A program made the translations under genes and the position numbers. Below the pieces are notes generated by a model, which did not search any database, was not told where the DNA came from, and saw only the letters and a program-made list of their open reading frames with translations. This document shows, one piece after another, positions 44,749 to 52,983 of a DNA stretch of 64,000 bases. This stretch comes from Ensifer sp. BR816 (GTDB lineage Bacteria > Pseudomonadota > Alphaproteobacteria > Rhizobiales > Rhizobiaceae): positions 2,735,210-2,799,209 of the forward strand of contig NZ_KB905370.1 of the NCBI RefSeq assembly GCF_000378985.1. Direction: 5' to 3'. Each line of letters opens with the position of its first letter. Positions within the stretch are counted from its first letter, which is position 1.

Positions 44749-45921
44749 ATGCTGAATGGAGAAAGACTTATCGAACGGCCGCTGCGCTGGGCCATGGTCG
44801 GCGGCGGCCGCACCGGCCAGGTTGGCTACAAGCATCGCACCGGCGCGCTGCGTGACGGCACCTATCGGCTGGTGGCCGGCGCCTTCGATCTCGACGCCGA
44901 GCGCGGCCGCGACTTCGGCGCGAAACTCGGCGTTGAGGCGGACCGCTGCTATGCCGACTACAACGAACTGATCGCCAGGGAAACGGCACGCAAAGATGGC
45001 GTCGAAGTCGTCTCGATCGCGACCCCGAACTTCACCCATTACGAGATCACCAAGGCCTGCCTCGAGGCCGGGCTGCACGTCATCTGCGAAAAGCCGCTGT
45101 TCTTCACCGTGGCCGAATGCGAGGAGGTCGAAAAGCTTGCCGCGGAAAAGGGCCTGATCGTCGGTGTGACCTACGGCTTCACCGGCCACCCGCTGGTTCA
45201 CCAGATGGCCGCTATGGTCAAGAAGGGCATGCTCGGCGATATCCGCATCGTCGACATGCAATATACCCACGGCTTCAACTCGGGGGACGATGTGGGCGCC
45301 GGCGAAGCCGTGAAATGGCGCACGAACCCGAAAACGGCCGGGCCGACCTTTGTCCTCGGGGATATCGGCACGCATCTCTACTACCTCTCCGAAGTCGTGC
45401 TGCCGCACCTGAAGATCGACAAGTTGCTCTGCGACCGCAAGGCATTCATCCTGACCCGTGCGCCGCTTGAAGATCATGCCACGGTGCTGATGCACTACGA
45501 CAACGGGGCGCGGGGCCGTCTCTGGGTGTCGTCGGTCAATGCGGGGAACATGGGCTCGCAGCGCTACCGTTTCGTCGGCTCCAGGGCCTCCGTCGAATGG
45601 AGCGACAGCCATCCCGACCAGTTGATCTATGAGGTTCAGGGCGAACCGAACCGCACGCTGCATCACGGCATGCCCTATCTCGAGGAAGAGAGTCTCGCCG
45701 TCGACCGCATGGGCGCGCTGCATACCGAAGGCCTCGGCGACAGCTGGTCGAACATCTACCTCTGGATCGCGCAAGCAATCGACGCGAAGAAGCGCGGCGA
45801 CGAGGTCTTCCTGAAGACGCACCACTATCCCGGCATCAAGGCCGGCACCGAAGGCGTCCGCTGGCTGGAGAATTGCGTTCGCTCGGCCGACGCCGGCTCC
45901 GCCTGGGTTGATTTCCGATAA
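44749..45921 (+). CDS. Second Gfo/Idh/MocA oxidoreductase of the inositol cluster
   Basis: A 390-residue oxidoreductase, different from IolG. It has MVGGGRTGQVGYKHR, ICEKPLFF (catalytic Lys-Pro), VTYGFTGHPLVHQMAA and GDIGTHLYYL with the active-site His. Homologues act in inositol stereoisomer conversion (scyllo-inositol dehydrogenase type, IolW/IolX) or in related sugar oxidations. The precise substrate cannot be read from sequence. It starts 49 bases after iolG with AAAGGTC upstream, and a strong terminator lies right after its stop. Confidence 0.78.
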   Translation: MLNGERLIERPLRWAMVGGGRTGQVGYKHRTGALRDGTYRLVAGAFDLDAERGRDFGAKLGVEADRCYADYNELIARETARKDGVEVVSIATPNFTHYEITKACLEAGLHVICEKPLFFTVAECEEVEKLAAEKGLIVGVTYGFTGHPLVHQMAAMVKKGMLGDIRIVDMQYTHGFNSGDDVGAGEAVKWRTNPKTAGPTFVLGDIGTHLYYLSEVVLPHLKIDKLLCDRKAFILTRAPLEDHATVLMHYDNGARGRLWVSSVNAGNMGSQRYRFVGSRASVEWSDSHPDQLIYEVQGEPNRTLHHGMPYLEEESLAVDRMGALHTEGLGDSWSNIYLWIAQAIDAKKRGDEVFLKTHHYPGIKAGTEGVRWLENCVRSADAGSAWVDFR

Positions 45922-45935
45922 GTTCCTCCCTGACT

Positions 45936-45963
45936 GGGGCGCTTTCGGGCGCCCCCTTTTTTT
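45936..45963 (+). terminator. Intrinsic (rho-independent) terminator inside the catabolic gene run
   Basis: GGGGCGC stem (45936-45942), loop TTTCGG, GCGCCCC (45949-45955), then C and seven T (45957-45963). The seven G/C pairs with the T-tract make a textbook terminator. It lies 15 bases after the oxidoreductase stop and only 12 bases before the next gene's ATG, so it would limit transcription into that gene. Confidence 0.85.
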
Positions 45964-45975
45964 GGATAGAGACAC

Positions 45976-46917
45976 ATGAAACTATCGATCTGCACCGATG
46001 TGATGGGAAATCTCTCCTTCACCGATATGCTCGACAAATGCGTCAAACTCGGTGTCGAAGGCATCGAGATGACCGGCGGCGGTTGGTCCCGCGGGCCGCA
46101 TTTCCGGGCCGACGAGCTCCTGGCCGACAAGGCGCTGTTGAGAACGAAGCTGAAAGAGATCGAGGCGCGTGGCCTCGAAATCGCGGCACTCAACTGCTCG
46201 GCAAATCCGCTCGATCCGGGTGCGATGGGCAAGCGTCACCGCAAGGAGATGGAGGACACCATTCGCCTTGCGGGTGAAATCGGCGTCAAGACCATCGTGA
46301 CCATGTCCGGTCTGCCGGAAGCTGCGCCGGGCGACATGGTGCCAAACTGGCTGGTCTACACCAAGAGCTGGCCCGACGAGATGCCGGAGCGCGATCGCTA
46401 CCAGTGGGAAGACCGCGCTTTCCCGCTCTGGCACGATCTGGTGAAGCTGGGCAAGGAAGCCGGCGTCGAAAAATACGCGCTCGAAAACTTCTCGGCCATG
46501 CTCGTGTGGAATCCCGAGACGCTTTTTCGTCTGCGCGACGAGGTTGGCCCGACGGTCGGCATGAACCTCGATCCGTCGCACTTGATGTGGATGGGCGCCG
46601 ACCCGATCGCCTCCGCGCGTGCGCTCGGCGATGCTATCCACCATTGCCACGGCAAGGATACCCGCATCGAGCGGGGGCTTGCGGATGTGAACGGCCTTCT
46701 CGAATTGAAGGATGTCACCGATGTCGCCAACCGCACGTGGAACTACGTCGCCGTCGGCGCGGGCCATGACCTGCAGTGGTGGAAGGAATTCTTCTCGGTC
46801 GTCCGCATGGTCGGCTACAACGGTTGGGTCAGCCTCGAGATGGAAGACTTCACCATGTCTACCGAGGCCGGCATCCAGTCCTCGATCGACGCGCTGCAGG
46901 CGACCATCAGCCGCTGA
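45976..46917 (+). CDS. TIM-barrel sugar phosphate isomerase/epimerase family protein
   Basis: A 313-residue AP-endonuclease-2-type TIM-barrel protein. It begins MKLSICTDVMGNLSFTDMLDKC and shows VEGIEMTGGGW, VKTIVTMSGLPEA, ALENFSAML, NLDPSHLMWMG (family metal ligand Asp/His) and HCHGKDTRI. Proteins like this isomerise or dehydrate keto-inositols or sugars; it may do a job that IolE or IolI does elsewhere, but this is inference. Its ribosome site lies immediately after the terminator T-tract. Confidence 0.78.
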   Translation: MKLSICTDVMGNLSFTDMLDKCVKLGVEGIEMTGGGWSRGPHFRADELLADKALLRTKLKEIEARGLEIAALNCSANPLDPGAMGKRHRKEMEDTIRLAGEIGVKTIVTMSGLPEAAPGDMVPNWLVYTKSWPDEMPERDRYQWEDRAFPLWHDLVKLGKEAGVEKYALENFSAMLVWNPETLFRLRDEVGPTVGMNLDPSHLMWMGADPIASARALGDAIHHCHGKDTRIERGLADVNGLLELKDVTDVANRTWNYVAVGAGHDLQWWKEFFSVVRMVGYNGWVSLEMEDFTMSTEAGIQSSIDALQATISR

Positions 46918-46924
46918 ACTTGGT

Positions 46925-46947
46925 CCGGGCCGCCCCGCGCGGCCCGG
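46925..46947 (+). other. Intercistronic GC-rich hairpin
   Basis: CCGGGCCGC (46925-46933) pairs with GCGGCCCGG (46939-46947), loop CCCGC: nine G/C pairs, no T-tract. It lies 8 bases after the 45976 gene and 110 bases before iolC. Likely an RNA processing or stability element. Confidence 0.6.
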
Positions 46948-47059
46948 CCATGCCGCATGAGGACGAGACCCGCGCAAGACCGGCAGCATTCTCGACGATT
47001 TGGCCGCCAGCCGGTCTTTCCTCGCCCGCGGCGGTTTCTGGTGCGCAAGGAGTTTTGAA

Positions 47060-48982
47060 ATGAAGACACTCGACGTGATCACCATCGGCCGGTCCTCGGT
47101 CGATCTCTATGGCGCGCAGGTTGGCGGGCGCCTGGAGGACATGGGATCGTTCAACAAATATATCGGCGGCTCGCCCACCAACATCGCCTCCGGTGCGGCC
47201 CGGCTGGGCTTGAAATCGGGACTCATCACGCGGGTGGGTGACGAGCATATGGGGCGTTTCATCCGGGATCAGCTCGTCCGCGAGGGGGTCGACGTGGGTG
47301 GCGTGTTGACCGACCCGGAAAGACTGACGGCACTCGTCCTTCTGGGTATCCGCGATCAAGAGCAATTCCCCCTGATCTTCTATCGCGAGAACTGCGCCGA
47401 CATGGCACTCTCCGAGGACGACATCGATGAGGACTATATCGCTTCGGCCCGCGCGGTCGTGGTGACGGGAACCCATCTGAGCCATCCTCGAACCGAGGCG
47501 GCCGTCCTGAAGGCGCTGGATCTCGCCCGCAAGCACGGACTGCGCACCGCGCTCGACATCGACTACCGCCCGAATCTGTGGGGCGTGGCCGGGCACGGCG
47601 CGGGTGAAAGCCGCTTCGTGGAAAGTACCAAGGTGACGGCAAAGCTGCAATCGAACCTGCATCTGTTCGATCTGATCGTCGGAACCGAAGAGGAATTTCA
47701 TATCGCTGGCGGATCGACAGAAACGCTCAAGGCCCTGCGCGCCGTGCGCGCCGTCTCCAGCGCGACGCTGATCTGTAAACGTGGTGCGATGGGAGCGGTG
47801 GCTTTCGAAGGGGCCATTCCGGCCAGTCTGGACGAAGGGCAGACGGGGCCCGGCTTCCCGATCGACGTGTTCAATGTGCTGGGGGCCGGCGACGGCTTCT
47901 TCGCCGGGCTCCTGAAAGGCTGGCTCGAAGACGCAGACTGGCCGACGGCCCTCAAATACGCCAACGCCTGCGGCGCCTTTGCCGTGTCTCGCCACGGCTG
48001 CACACCGGCCTATCCGTCGCTGGAGGAACTGGAGTTCTTCCTCGAGCGCGGAATCAAGCGGCCCGATCTGCGCAATGATCGAGAGCTCGAGCAAATCCAC
48101 TGGTCGACCAACCGCCACCGCAATCACGGCAGTGACTGGTCCGAATGCCGCGTCTTCGCCTTTGATCACCGTCTGCAGCTCGAGGAAATGGCGGGCTATA
48201 CGCTCGAAAAGGGCGGGGCGTTCAAGGAGCTCTGCCTCGCGGCGGCCTTGCAGGTTCAAGACGGGCGGCCGGGCTACGGCATCCTGTGCGACAACCGCAT
48301 CGGCCGTAAGGCGCTCCATGCCGCGTCCGGCACGGGCCTGTGGATCGGGCGCCCCTGCGAATGGCCGGGATCACGTCCGCTGTCGCTCGAGCCGGAACTG
48401 GGCTCGGATTATGGCGGACTCTCCGAATGGGCGCGAGAGAATGTCGTCAAGGTGCTGTGTTTCTGCCACCCGGACGATGACGCCGCCAGGCGCGCGGATC
48501 AGGAGGCGACGGTCAAGCGCCTGTTCGAAGCATCGAGGCGCAACAATCTGGAGTTTCTGCTGGAGATCATCCCCTCCAAGGTCGGCAAGGTCGATGACGA
48601 GACGACGGCCACGCTCATCCGCCAATTCTACGATGCGGGCATCTATCCCGATTGGTGGAAGCTCGAGCCGATGCGGACGCGGCGCGCATGGGACAATGCG
48701 ATATCGGCGATAGGGGAACACGATCCTCATACGCGCGGCGTCGTGGTGTTGGGGCTCGATGCGCCCGAGGCCGAGCTTGCGGCAAGCTTCGAGGTTGCCG
48801 CCGGCTTCGAGCTGGTCAAGGGCTTTGCCGTGGGCAGGACGATCTTTGGCGACGTGGCGCGGGCCTGGATGAAATGCGAGATCGGCGATGACGCCGCCGT
48901 CACCGAAATGGCCAGGCGCTATGCACGACTTTGCGAAATCTGGGACGAGGCGCGGCGCACGGCGCGGGAGAAAGTGGCATGA
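47060..48982 (+). CDS. iolC: 5-dehydro-2-deoxygluconokinase fused to DUF2090 aldolase-like domain (IolC)
   Basis: A 640-residue two-domain protein. Residues 1-330 are a PfkB-type sugar kinase: IGRSSVDLYGAQ, YIGGSPTNIASGAARLG and the catalytic FNVLGAGDGFFAGLLKG (Asp base). Residues about 340-635 are DUF2090, which in such fusions is thought to be the 5-dehydro-2-deoxyphosphogluconate aldolase (IolJ function). The fusion is common in proteobacterial iol clusters. It phosphorylates 2-deoxy-5-keto-gluconate and probably cleaves the product. ATG 47060 has AAGGAG seven bases upstream; the frame opens at 47000 without such a site. It overlaps iolD by four bases. Confidence 0.9.
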   Translation: MKTLDVITIGRSSVDLYGAQVGGRLEDMGSFNKYIGGSPTNIASGAARLGLKSGLITRVGDEHMGRFIRDQLVREGVDVGGVLTDPERLTALVLLGIRDQEQFPLIFYRENCADMALSEDDIDEDYIASARAVVVTGTHLSHPRTEAAVLKALDLARKHGLRTALDIDYRPNLWGVAGHGAGESRFVESTKVTAKLQSNLHLFDLIVGTEEEFHIAGGSTETLKALRAVRAVSSATLICKRGAMGAVAFEGAIPASLDEGQTGPGFPIDVFNVLGAGDGFFAGLLKGWLEDADWPTALKYANACGAFAVSRHGCTPAYPSLEELEFFLERGIKRPDLRNDRELEQIHWSTNRHRNHGSDWSECRVFAFDHRLQLEEMAGYTLEKGGAFKELCLAAALQVQDGRPGYGILCDNRIGRKALHAASGTGLWIGRPCEWPGSRPLSLEPELGSDYGGLSEWARENVVKVLCFCHPDDDAARRADQEATVKRLFEASRRNNLEFLLEIIPSKVGKVDDETTATLIRQFYDAGIYPDWWKLEPMRTRRAWDNAISAIGEHDPHTRGVVVLGLDAPEAELAASFEVAAGFELVKGFAVGRTIFGDVARAWMKCEIGDDAAVTEMARRYARLCEIWDEARRTAREKVA

Positions 48983-50817
48983 CGAAGACGGTAAGACTGA
49001 CCGCCGCGCAGGCGATGGTGCGCTGGCTTTCGCTGCAGATGACCGAGGACGGCGAACGATTCATCGAGGGTGTGTGGGCGATTTTCGGGCACGGCAACGT
49101 CGCAGGGCTTGGCGAGGCGCTGCATGGGATCGGCGACAAGCTGCCGACCTGGCGCGGCCAGAACGAGCAGACCATGGCGCACGCGGCGATCGCCTTTGCC
49201 AAGACGAGACGGCGGCGGCGTGCCCACGCCGTGACGTCTTCCATCGGGCCCGGTGCGACCAATATGGTGACGGCGGCGGCGCTGGCGCATGTCAACCGCC
49301 TGCCGGTCTTGTTTATCCCAGGCGATGTCTTTGCCAACCGCCGTCCCGATCCGGTGCTGCAGCAGATCGAGGATTTCGACGACGGTACGGTCAGCGCCAA
49401 TGACGCCTTCCGGCCGGTGGTCCGCTATTTCGACCGCATCGCCCGGCCCGAGCATCTGCTGACCGCACTGCCGCGCGCCCTCGCCGTCATGACCGATCCC
49501 GCCAATTGCGGGCCGGTGTGCCTTGCCTTCTGCCAGGACGTGCAGGCGGAAGCCTACGATTATCCGGAAAGTTTCTTCGATCGGAAGACATGGCACATCC
49601 GCCGGCCGGAGGCCGATCCGCGCGAACTGGCTGAAATTGCCGGGATGATCCGGGCGGCGGCGAGCCCGGTGATCGTGTCGGGTGGCGGCGTGCTTTATTC
49701 GGGCGCGGAGGACGTGCTGGCCCGCTTCTCTGAGCGGCACAATATTCCCTTTGTCGAAACGCAGGCCGGCAAGGGCGCGAATTCCTGGGAGAATGGTTTC
49801 AACTTCGGCTCGCCCGGCGTTACCGGCTCAGAATGCGCCAACCGCCTGTGCGAACAGGCCGACCTCGTCATCGGCGTCGGCACGCGCTTTCAGGACTTCA
49901 CCACGGGGTCCTGGGCGCTGTTCAGGAACGGCAGGCGCAAACTCGTCTCGATCAATCTGCACGGCTATGACGCCGCCAAGCATGGCGCCACGCCGTGTGT
50001 GGGCGATGCGCGGGTGACCTTGGAGAAGATCTCGGTACTGTTGGGCGATCACAAGGCTCCCGCTTTCGATGGCAAGTCGCGGCTCGCCTGGCACGAGACG
50101 GTGAAGCGGGTCACCGCGGCGCCGCAGGACACGCCCAGCAACGACTTGCCCACCGACGCGCAGGTGATTGGTGCGGTGCAGCGGGTGGCGCGGGACAACA
50201 CAGTGGTCATGTGTGCCGCCGGGACCATGCCGGGCGCGCTGCAGGTGCTCTGGCAGTCCGCCAAGGACGGTTACCACATGGAATATGGCTATTCGTGCAT
50301 GGGCTATGAGGTGGCGGGCGCGATGGGCATCAAGCTCGCCTCACCGGGCAAGGAGGTCGTCTGCTTCGTCGGCGACGGCTCCTACATGATGGCGAATTCC
50401 GAATTGACGACCGCCGTCATACGCCGCGTTCCGTTCACCGTGGTGCTCACCGACAACCGCGGCTACGGGTGCATCAACCGGCTGCAGATCGAATGCGGCG
50501 GGGCGGAATTCAACAACATGTACAAGGACTCCAATATCGAGGTGCAGCCGGAGATCGATTTCGTCTGGCATGCCCGTTCGATGGGGGCCCACGCGGAAAA
50601 GGTCGCCAGCATCGCAGAACTCGAGGCGAAGATCGTCGAAGCACGTGGCCGCAACGTTCCCAGTGTCATCGTGATCGACACGGACGCCGTGCCCGGCACC
50701 GGTGCCGGCGGGTCCTGGTGGGATGTCGCCGTGCCGCAAGCGGGCGGTCCCGAACGGCTCGAGACGGCGCGCGAACACTACAACCGCAATGCCGCGAACC
50801 AACGCGTTTTCGATTGA
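48979..50817 (+). CDS. iolD: 3D-(3,5/4)-trihydroxycyclohexane-1,2-dione hydrolase (IolD)
   Basis: ThDP-dependent ring-opening hydrolase of 612 residues that cleaves the trihydroxycyclohexanedione to 5-deoxyglucuronate. The ThDP Glu is in NEQTMAHAAIAFA, the central domain in VIVSGGGVLYSGAED, and the pyrophosphate/Mg site in GDGSYMMANSELTTAV ending in NRGYG. Length and order agree with IolD. ATG 48979 overlaps the iolC stop (ATGA). The gene is essential to the inositol route and makes that assignment firm. Confidence 0.92.
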   Translation: MTKTVRLTAAQAMVRWLSLQMTEDGERFIEGVWAIFGHGNVAGLGEALHGIGDKLPTWRGQNEQTMAHAAIAFAKTRRRRRAHAVTSSIGPGATNMVTAAALAHVNRLPVLFIPGDVFANRRPDPVLQQIEDFDDGTVSANDAFRPVVRYFDRIARPEHLLTALPRALAVMTDPANCGPVCLAFCQDVQAEAYDYPESFFDRKTWHIRRPEADPRELAEIAGMIRAAASPVIVSGGGVLYSGAEDVLARFSERHNIPFVETQAGKGANSWENGFNFGSPGVTGSECANRLCEQADLVIGVGTRFQDFTTGSWALFRNGRRKLVSINLHGYDAAKHGATPCVGDARVTLEKISVLLGDHKAPAFDGKSRLAWHETVKRVTAAPQDTPSNDLPTDAQVIGAVQRVARDNTVVMCAAGTMPGALQVLWQSAKDGYHMEYGYSCMGYEVAGAMGIKLASPGKEVVCFVGDGSYMMANSELTTAVIRRVPFTVVLTDNRGYGCINRLQIECGGAEFNNMYKDSNIEVQPEIDFVWHARSMGAHAEKVASIAELEAKIVEARGRNVPSVIVIDTDAVPGTGAGGSWWDVAVPQAGGPERLETAREHYNRNAANQRVFD

Positions 50818-50845
50818 TCTGGATGGCCGAACCCGAGGACGAGAA

Positions 50846-51655
50846 ATGACCGACCTGCTGCGCAAACCCTATGGCACGCATGGAAAGATCCATCAGATCA
50901 CCCCAACCGATGCCGGTTGGCGTTATGTCGGCTTTTCACTGTATCGGCTGCGCAAGGGCGAACGCGCGGCCGAAGCTACCGCTGACTGCGAGGTCATTCT
51001 CGTGATCGTCGAGGGCAAGGCCGCCGTGACCGCCGCTGGCCAGGATTGGGGCGTACTGGGCGAGCGGATGGACGTCTTCGAGAAGACCCCGCCCCATTGC
51101 CTCTACGTGCCCAACGGTGAGACTTGGGAAGCCTTTGCGCAGACCGACTGCACCATTGCGGTTTGCTCCGCTCCGGGGAAGGGCGGACACAAGGCACGCC
51201 GGATCGGGCCCGACGGCATCGTTCTTACGGAACGCGGCAAGGGCACGAACACGCGCTACATCAACAATATCGCCATGGAGAACGAGGATTATTGCGACAG
51301 TCTGCTGGTCACCGAGGTCTTCACGCCCGCAGGTCACTGGTCGAGCTACCCCAGTCATCGCCACGACGAGGACGATTACCCTCGCATCACCTATCTTGAA
51401 GAGACTTATTATCATCGGATCAGCCCGGCCTCCGGCTTCGGCATCCAGCGCGTCTATACCGACGACGGCCTCCTCGACGAAACCATGCCGGTAAAAGACC
51501 ACGACGTCGTGCTGGTACCGCGCGGACACCACCCCTGCGGCGCGCCCTACGGATTCGAGATGTACTATCTCAACGTCATGGCCGGGCCGTTGCGCAAGTG
51601 GCGCTTCGTGCTGGCGCCCGAGGTGACATGGATCATGGAGCGCGATGCAAAATGA
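50846..51655 (+). CDS. iolB: 5-deoxy-glucuronate isomerase (IolB)
   Basis: Cupin-fold isomerase of 269 residues converting 5-deoxyglucuronate to 2-deoxy-5-keto-gluconate. It starts LLRKPYGTHGKIHQITP, and the metal cupin motif is WSSYPSHRHDEDDYPRITYLEE followed by VLVPRGHHPCGAPYG. All metal ligands (two His, Glu, His) appear present. The frame opens earlier inside iolD, but ATG 50846 is 29 bases after the iolD stop with GAGGACGAG upstream. The stop overlaps the next start (ATGA). Confidence 0.92.
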   Translation: MTDLLRKPYGTHGKIHQITPTDAGWRYVGFSLYRLRKGERAAEATADCEVILVIVEGKAAVTAAGQDWGVLGERMDVFEKTPPHCLYVPNGETWEAFAQTDCTIAVCSAPGKGGHKARRIGPDGIVLTERGKGTNTRYINNIAMENEDYCDSLLVTEVFTPAGHWSSYPSHRHDEDDYPRITYLEETYYHRISPASGFGIQRVYTDDGLLDETMPVKDHDVVLVPRGHHPCGAPYGFEMYYLNVMAGPLRKWRFVLAPEVTWIMERDAK

Positions 51656-52461
51656 TCAATCGCGCACTCAATCAGAAGACCGCCCGGCACCTGTCCTACG
51701 AGGACTTTCTGGACCTGGCGAAAGAGCTCGGCTGCGTGGGCGTCGAGCCGCGAAACGATCTCGGTCGTCCACTGTTTGACGGGATTTCCGCGCCTCGTGC
51801 AGGATCCATGGCGAGAGAAAGGGGCCTGCGGCTGCTCGGCCTTAGCGAGGTCTATCCGTTCAATGACTGGTCGGATGAGCGGGCGAACGCCGTTCAGTCA
51901 CTGATCGACGCCGCCGATGAAAGCGGGGCGGAAACGATCAGCCTGATCCCGCGTGTCGATGGTCGTGCAACGGAAGATGGGGTGCGCCAACAAGCGCTGC
52001 GGCACGCGATGCGCGAGGTGCTGCCAATGCTCGACGGGCGTAAGGTCGTCGCGCTCATCGAGCCCATAGGATTCGCCACTTCCTCTCTCAAGGACAAGGC
52101 AGAACTGGTCGACGCGATCGAGGCGATGGGCGGGCCGACGAAATTCAAGCTGGTGCACGATACGTTTCAGCATGCGATCGCCGGGGATGGTCCCATCTTC
52201 CCGGAATACACAGCGATCGTCCATATCTCGGGGATTTCCGATCCGGCCCCTGCCTTGGACGGAAGGCTCGATGCCCACCGTGTATTCGTTGATCGCAAGG
52301 ATCGTTGCGGCACAATCGCGCAGATCGAGAACTTTCTCGATGCAGGTTACGAGGGCGCGTTCTCTTTCGAATGCACCAGCCCGTCGATTCCAGCGAGCCC
52401 GACCTTCGCGCGCGATGTCGCCGCCTCGTTCGAATTCATCAGCGCATCCGTGAAGCGATGA
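51652..52461 (+). CDS. TIM-barrel protein, IolI-like isomerase/epimerase family
   Basis: A 269-residue AP-endonuclease-2-type protein at the end of the iol run: MINRALNQKTARHLSYEDFL, VALIEPIGFA (metal Glu), KLVHDTFQHAIAG (Asp/His), VHISGISDP and FSFECTSPSIP (metal Glu near the C-terminus). It may interconvert keto-inositols (IolI function) or stand in for inosose dehydratase. ATG 51652 overlaps the iolB stop. It lacks the IolE start pattern, so IolE is not claimed. Confidence 0.78.
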   Translation: MINRALNQKTARHLSYEDFLDLAKELGCVGVEPRNDLGRPLFDGISAPRAGSMARERGLRLLGLSEVYPFNDWSDERANAVQSLIDAADESGAETISLIPRVDGRATEDGVRQQALRHAMREVLPMLDGRKVVALIEPIGFATSSLKDKAELVDAIEAMGGPTKFKLVHDTFQHAIAGDGPIFPEYTAIVHISGISDPAPALDGRLDAHRVFVDRKDRCGTIAQIENFLDAGYEGAFSFECTSPSIPASPTFARDVAASFEFISASVKR

Positions 52462-52730
52462 CGGACGTGATCATCTGCTGACGCCGGTCGGCGCCGTAGC
52501 GAGAGTTTGCCCCACTCGGCAGAAGCAATTCACGCGGTTCTTGAAGTTCGATCCTTACGAAGGCCGTTCGTCAAGATCGATGGTCTCCTGGATGTCGCCC
52601 ATGGTCAGGATCACGGTCGGCAAGGAGGAACGCGCCGATCATGGCGACGATGATCCGGCCAGGGCCCGTGCCCATGCCGTCCACCAGACCAGCGGCTCCG
52701 GCAACTGGGAGCGCGCGGCACAGATGGTGG
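52462..52730. other. Gene-poor stretch, possible decayed coding DNA
   Basis: The 269 bases between the last iol gene and the DUF6522-like gene contain no frame I can support. On the minus strand about 52630-52720 reads as a short hydrophobic piece (GRIIVAMIGAFLLADRD) without a start or a clear end, which could be the remains of a membrane protein gene. No terminator or repeat was seen. Confidence 0.3.
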
Positions 52731-52958
52731 TCACAGGCTCGTGCGAAGGAAGGCCATCTCCTCGGTGGCGATCCGGCCCTCGGCGTCGAGGACGGCGCGC
52801 CACATCCGGATTCCGAATTTCACGCTGAGACGGCAGGTGCCTGCGTCCTCGGCCTCGCCACGCTCGACCGTGCTTCTGATCAGGCCCCTTCGGATGTTCC
52901 GGCGGAAGTCATCGTCCGACAGTCCGAACCGGGCGGCAAGCTCGGACGGATTCAGCAC
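52731..52958 (-). CDS. Small DUF6522-like protein
   Basis: A protein of at least 75 residues: MLNPSELAARFGLSDDDFRRN, GLIRSTVERGEAEDAGTCRL, FGIRMWRAVLDAEGRI. This resembles small proteins (DUF6522) that sit beside denitrification or NO-response genes in rhizobia; the role is unknown. The only normal start is GTG 52958, but the in-frame codons before it read NGDFVL, which resembles the usual family N-terminus, so translation may begin further upstream from a rare start. It follows nnrS by 25 bases and shares its strand. Confidence 0.5.
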   Translation of the reverse strand: MLNPSELAARFGLSDDDFRRNIRRGLIRSTVERGEAEDAGTCRLSVKFGIRMWRAVLDAEGRIATEEMAFLRTSL

Positions 52959-52983
52959 GAAATCCCCATTTTGACTGCGTTGA

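Noticed and set aside
52462..52730. Plus-strand frame starting at 52541 between the iol cluster and the NO-response genes
   Set aside because: Arg/Pro/Ser-rich translation without motifs or a good start; it runs on antisense to the DUF6522-like gene.
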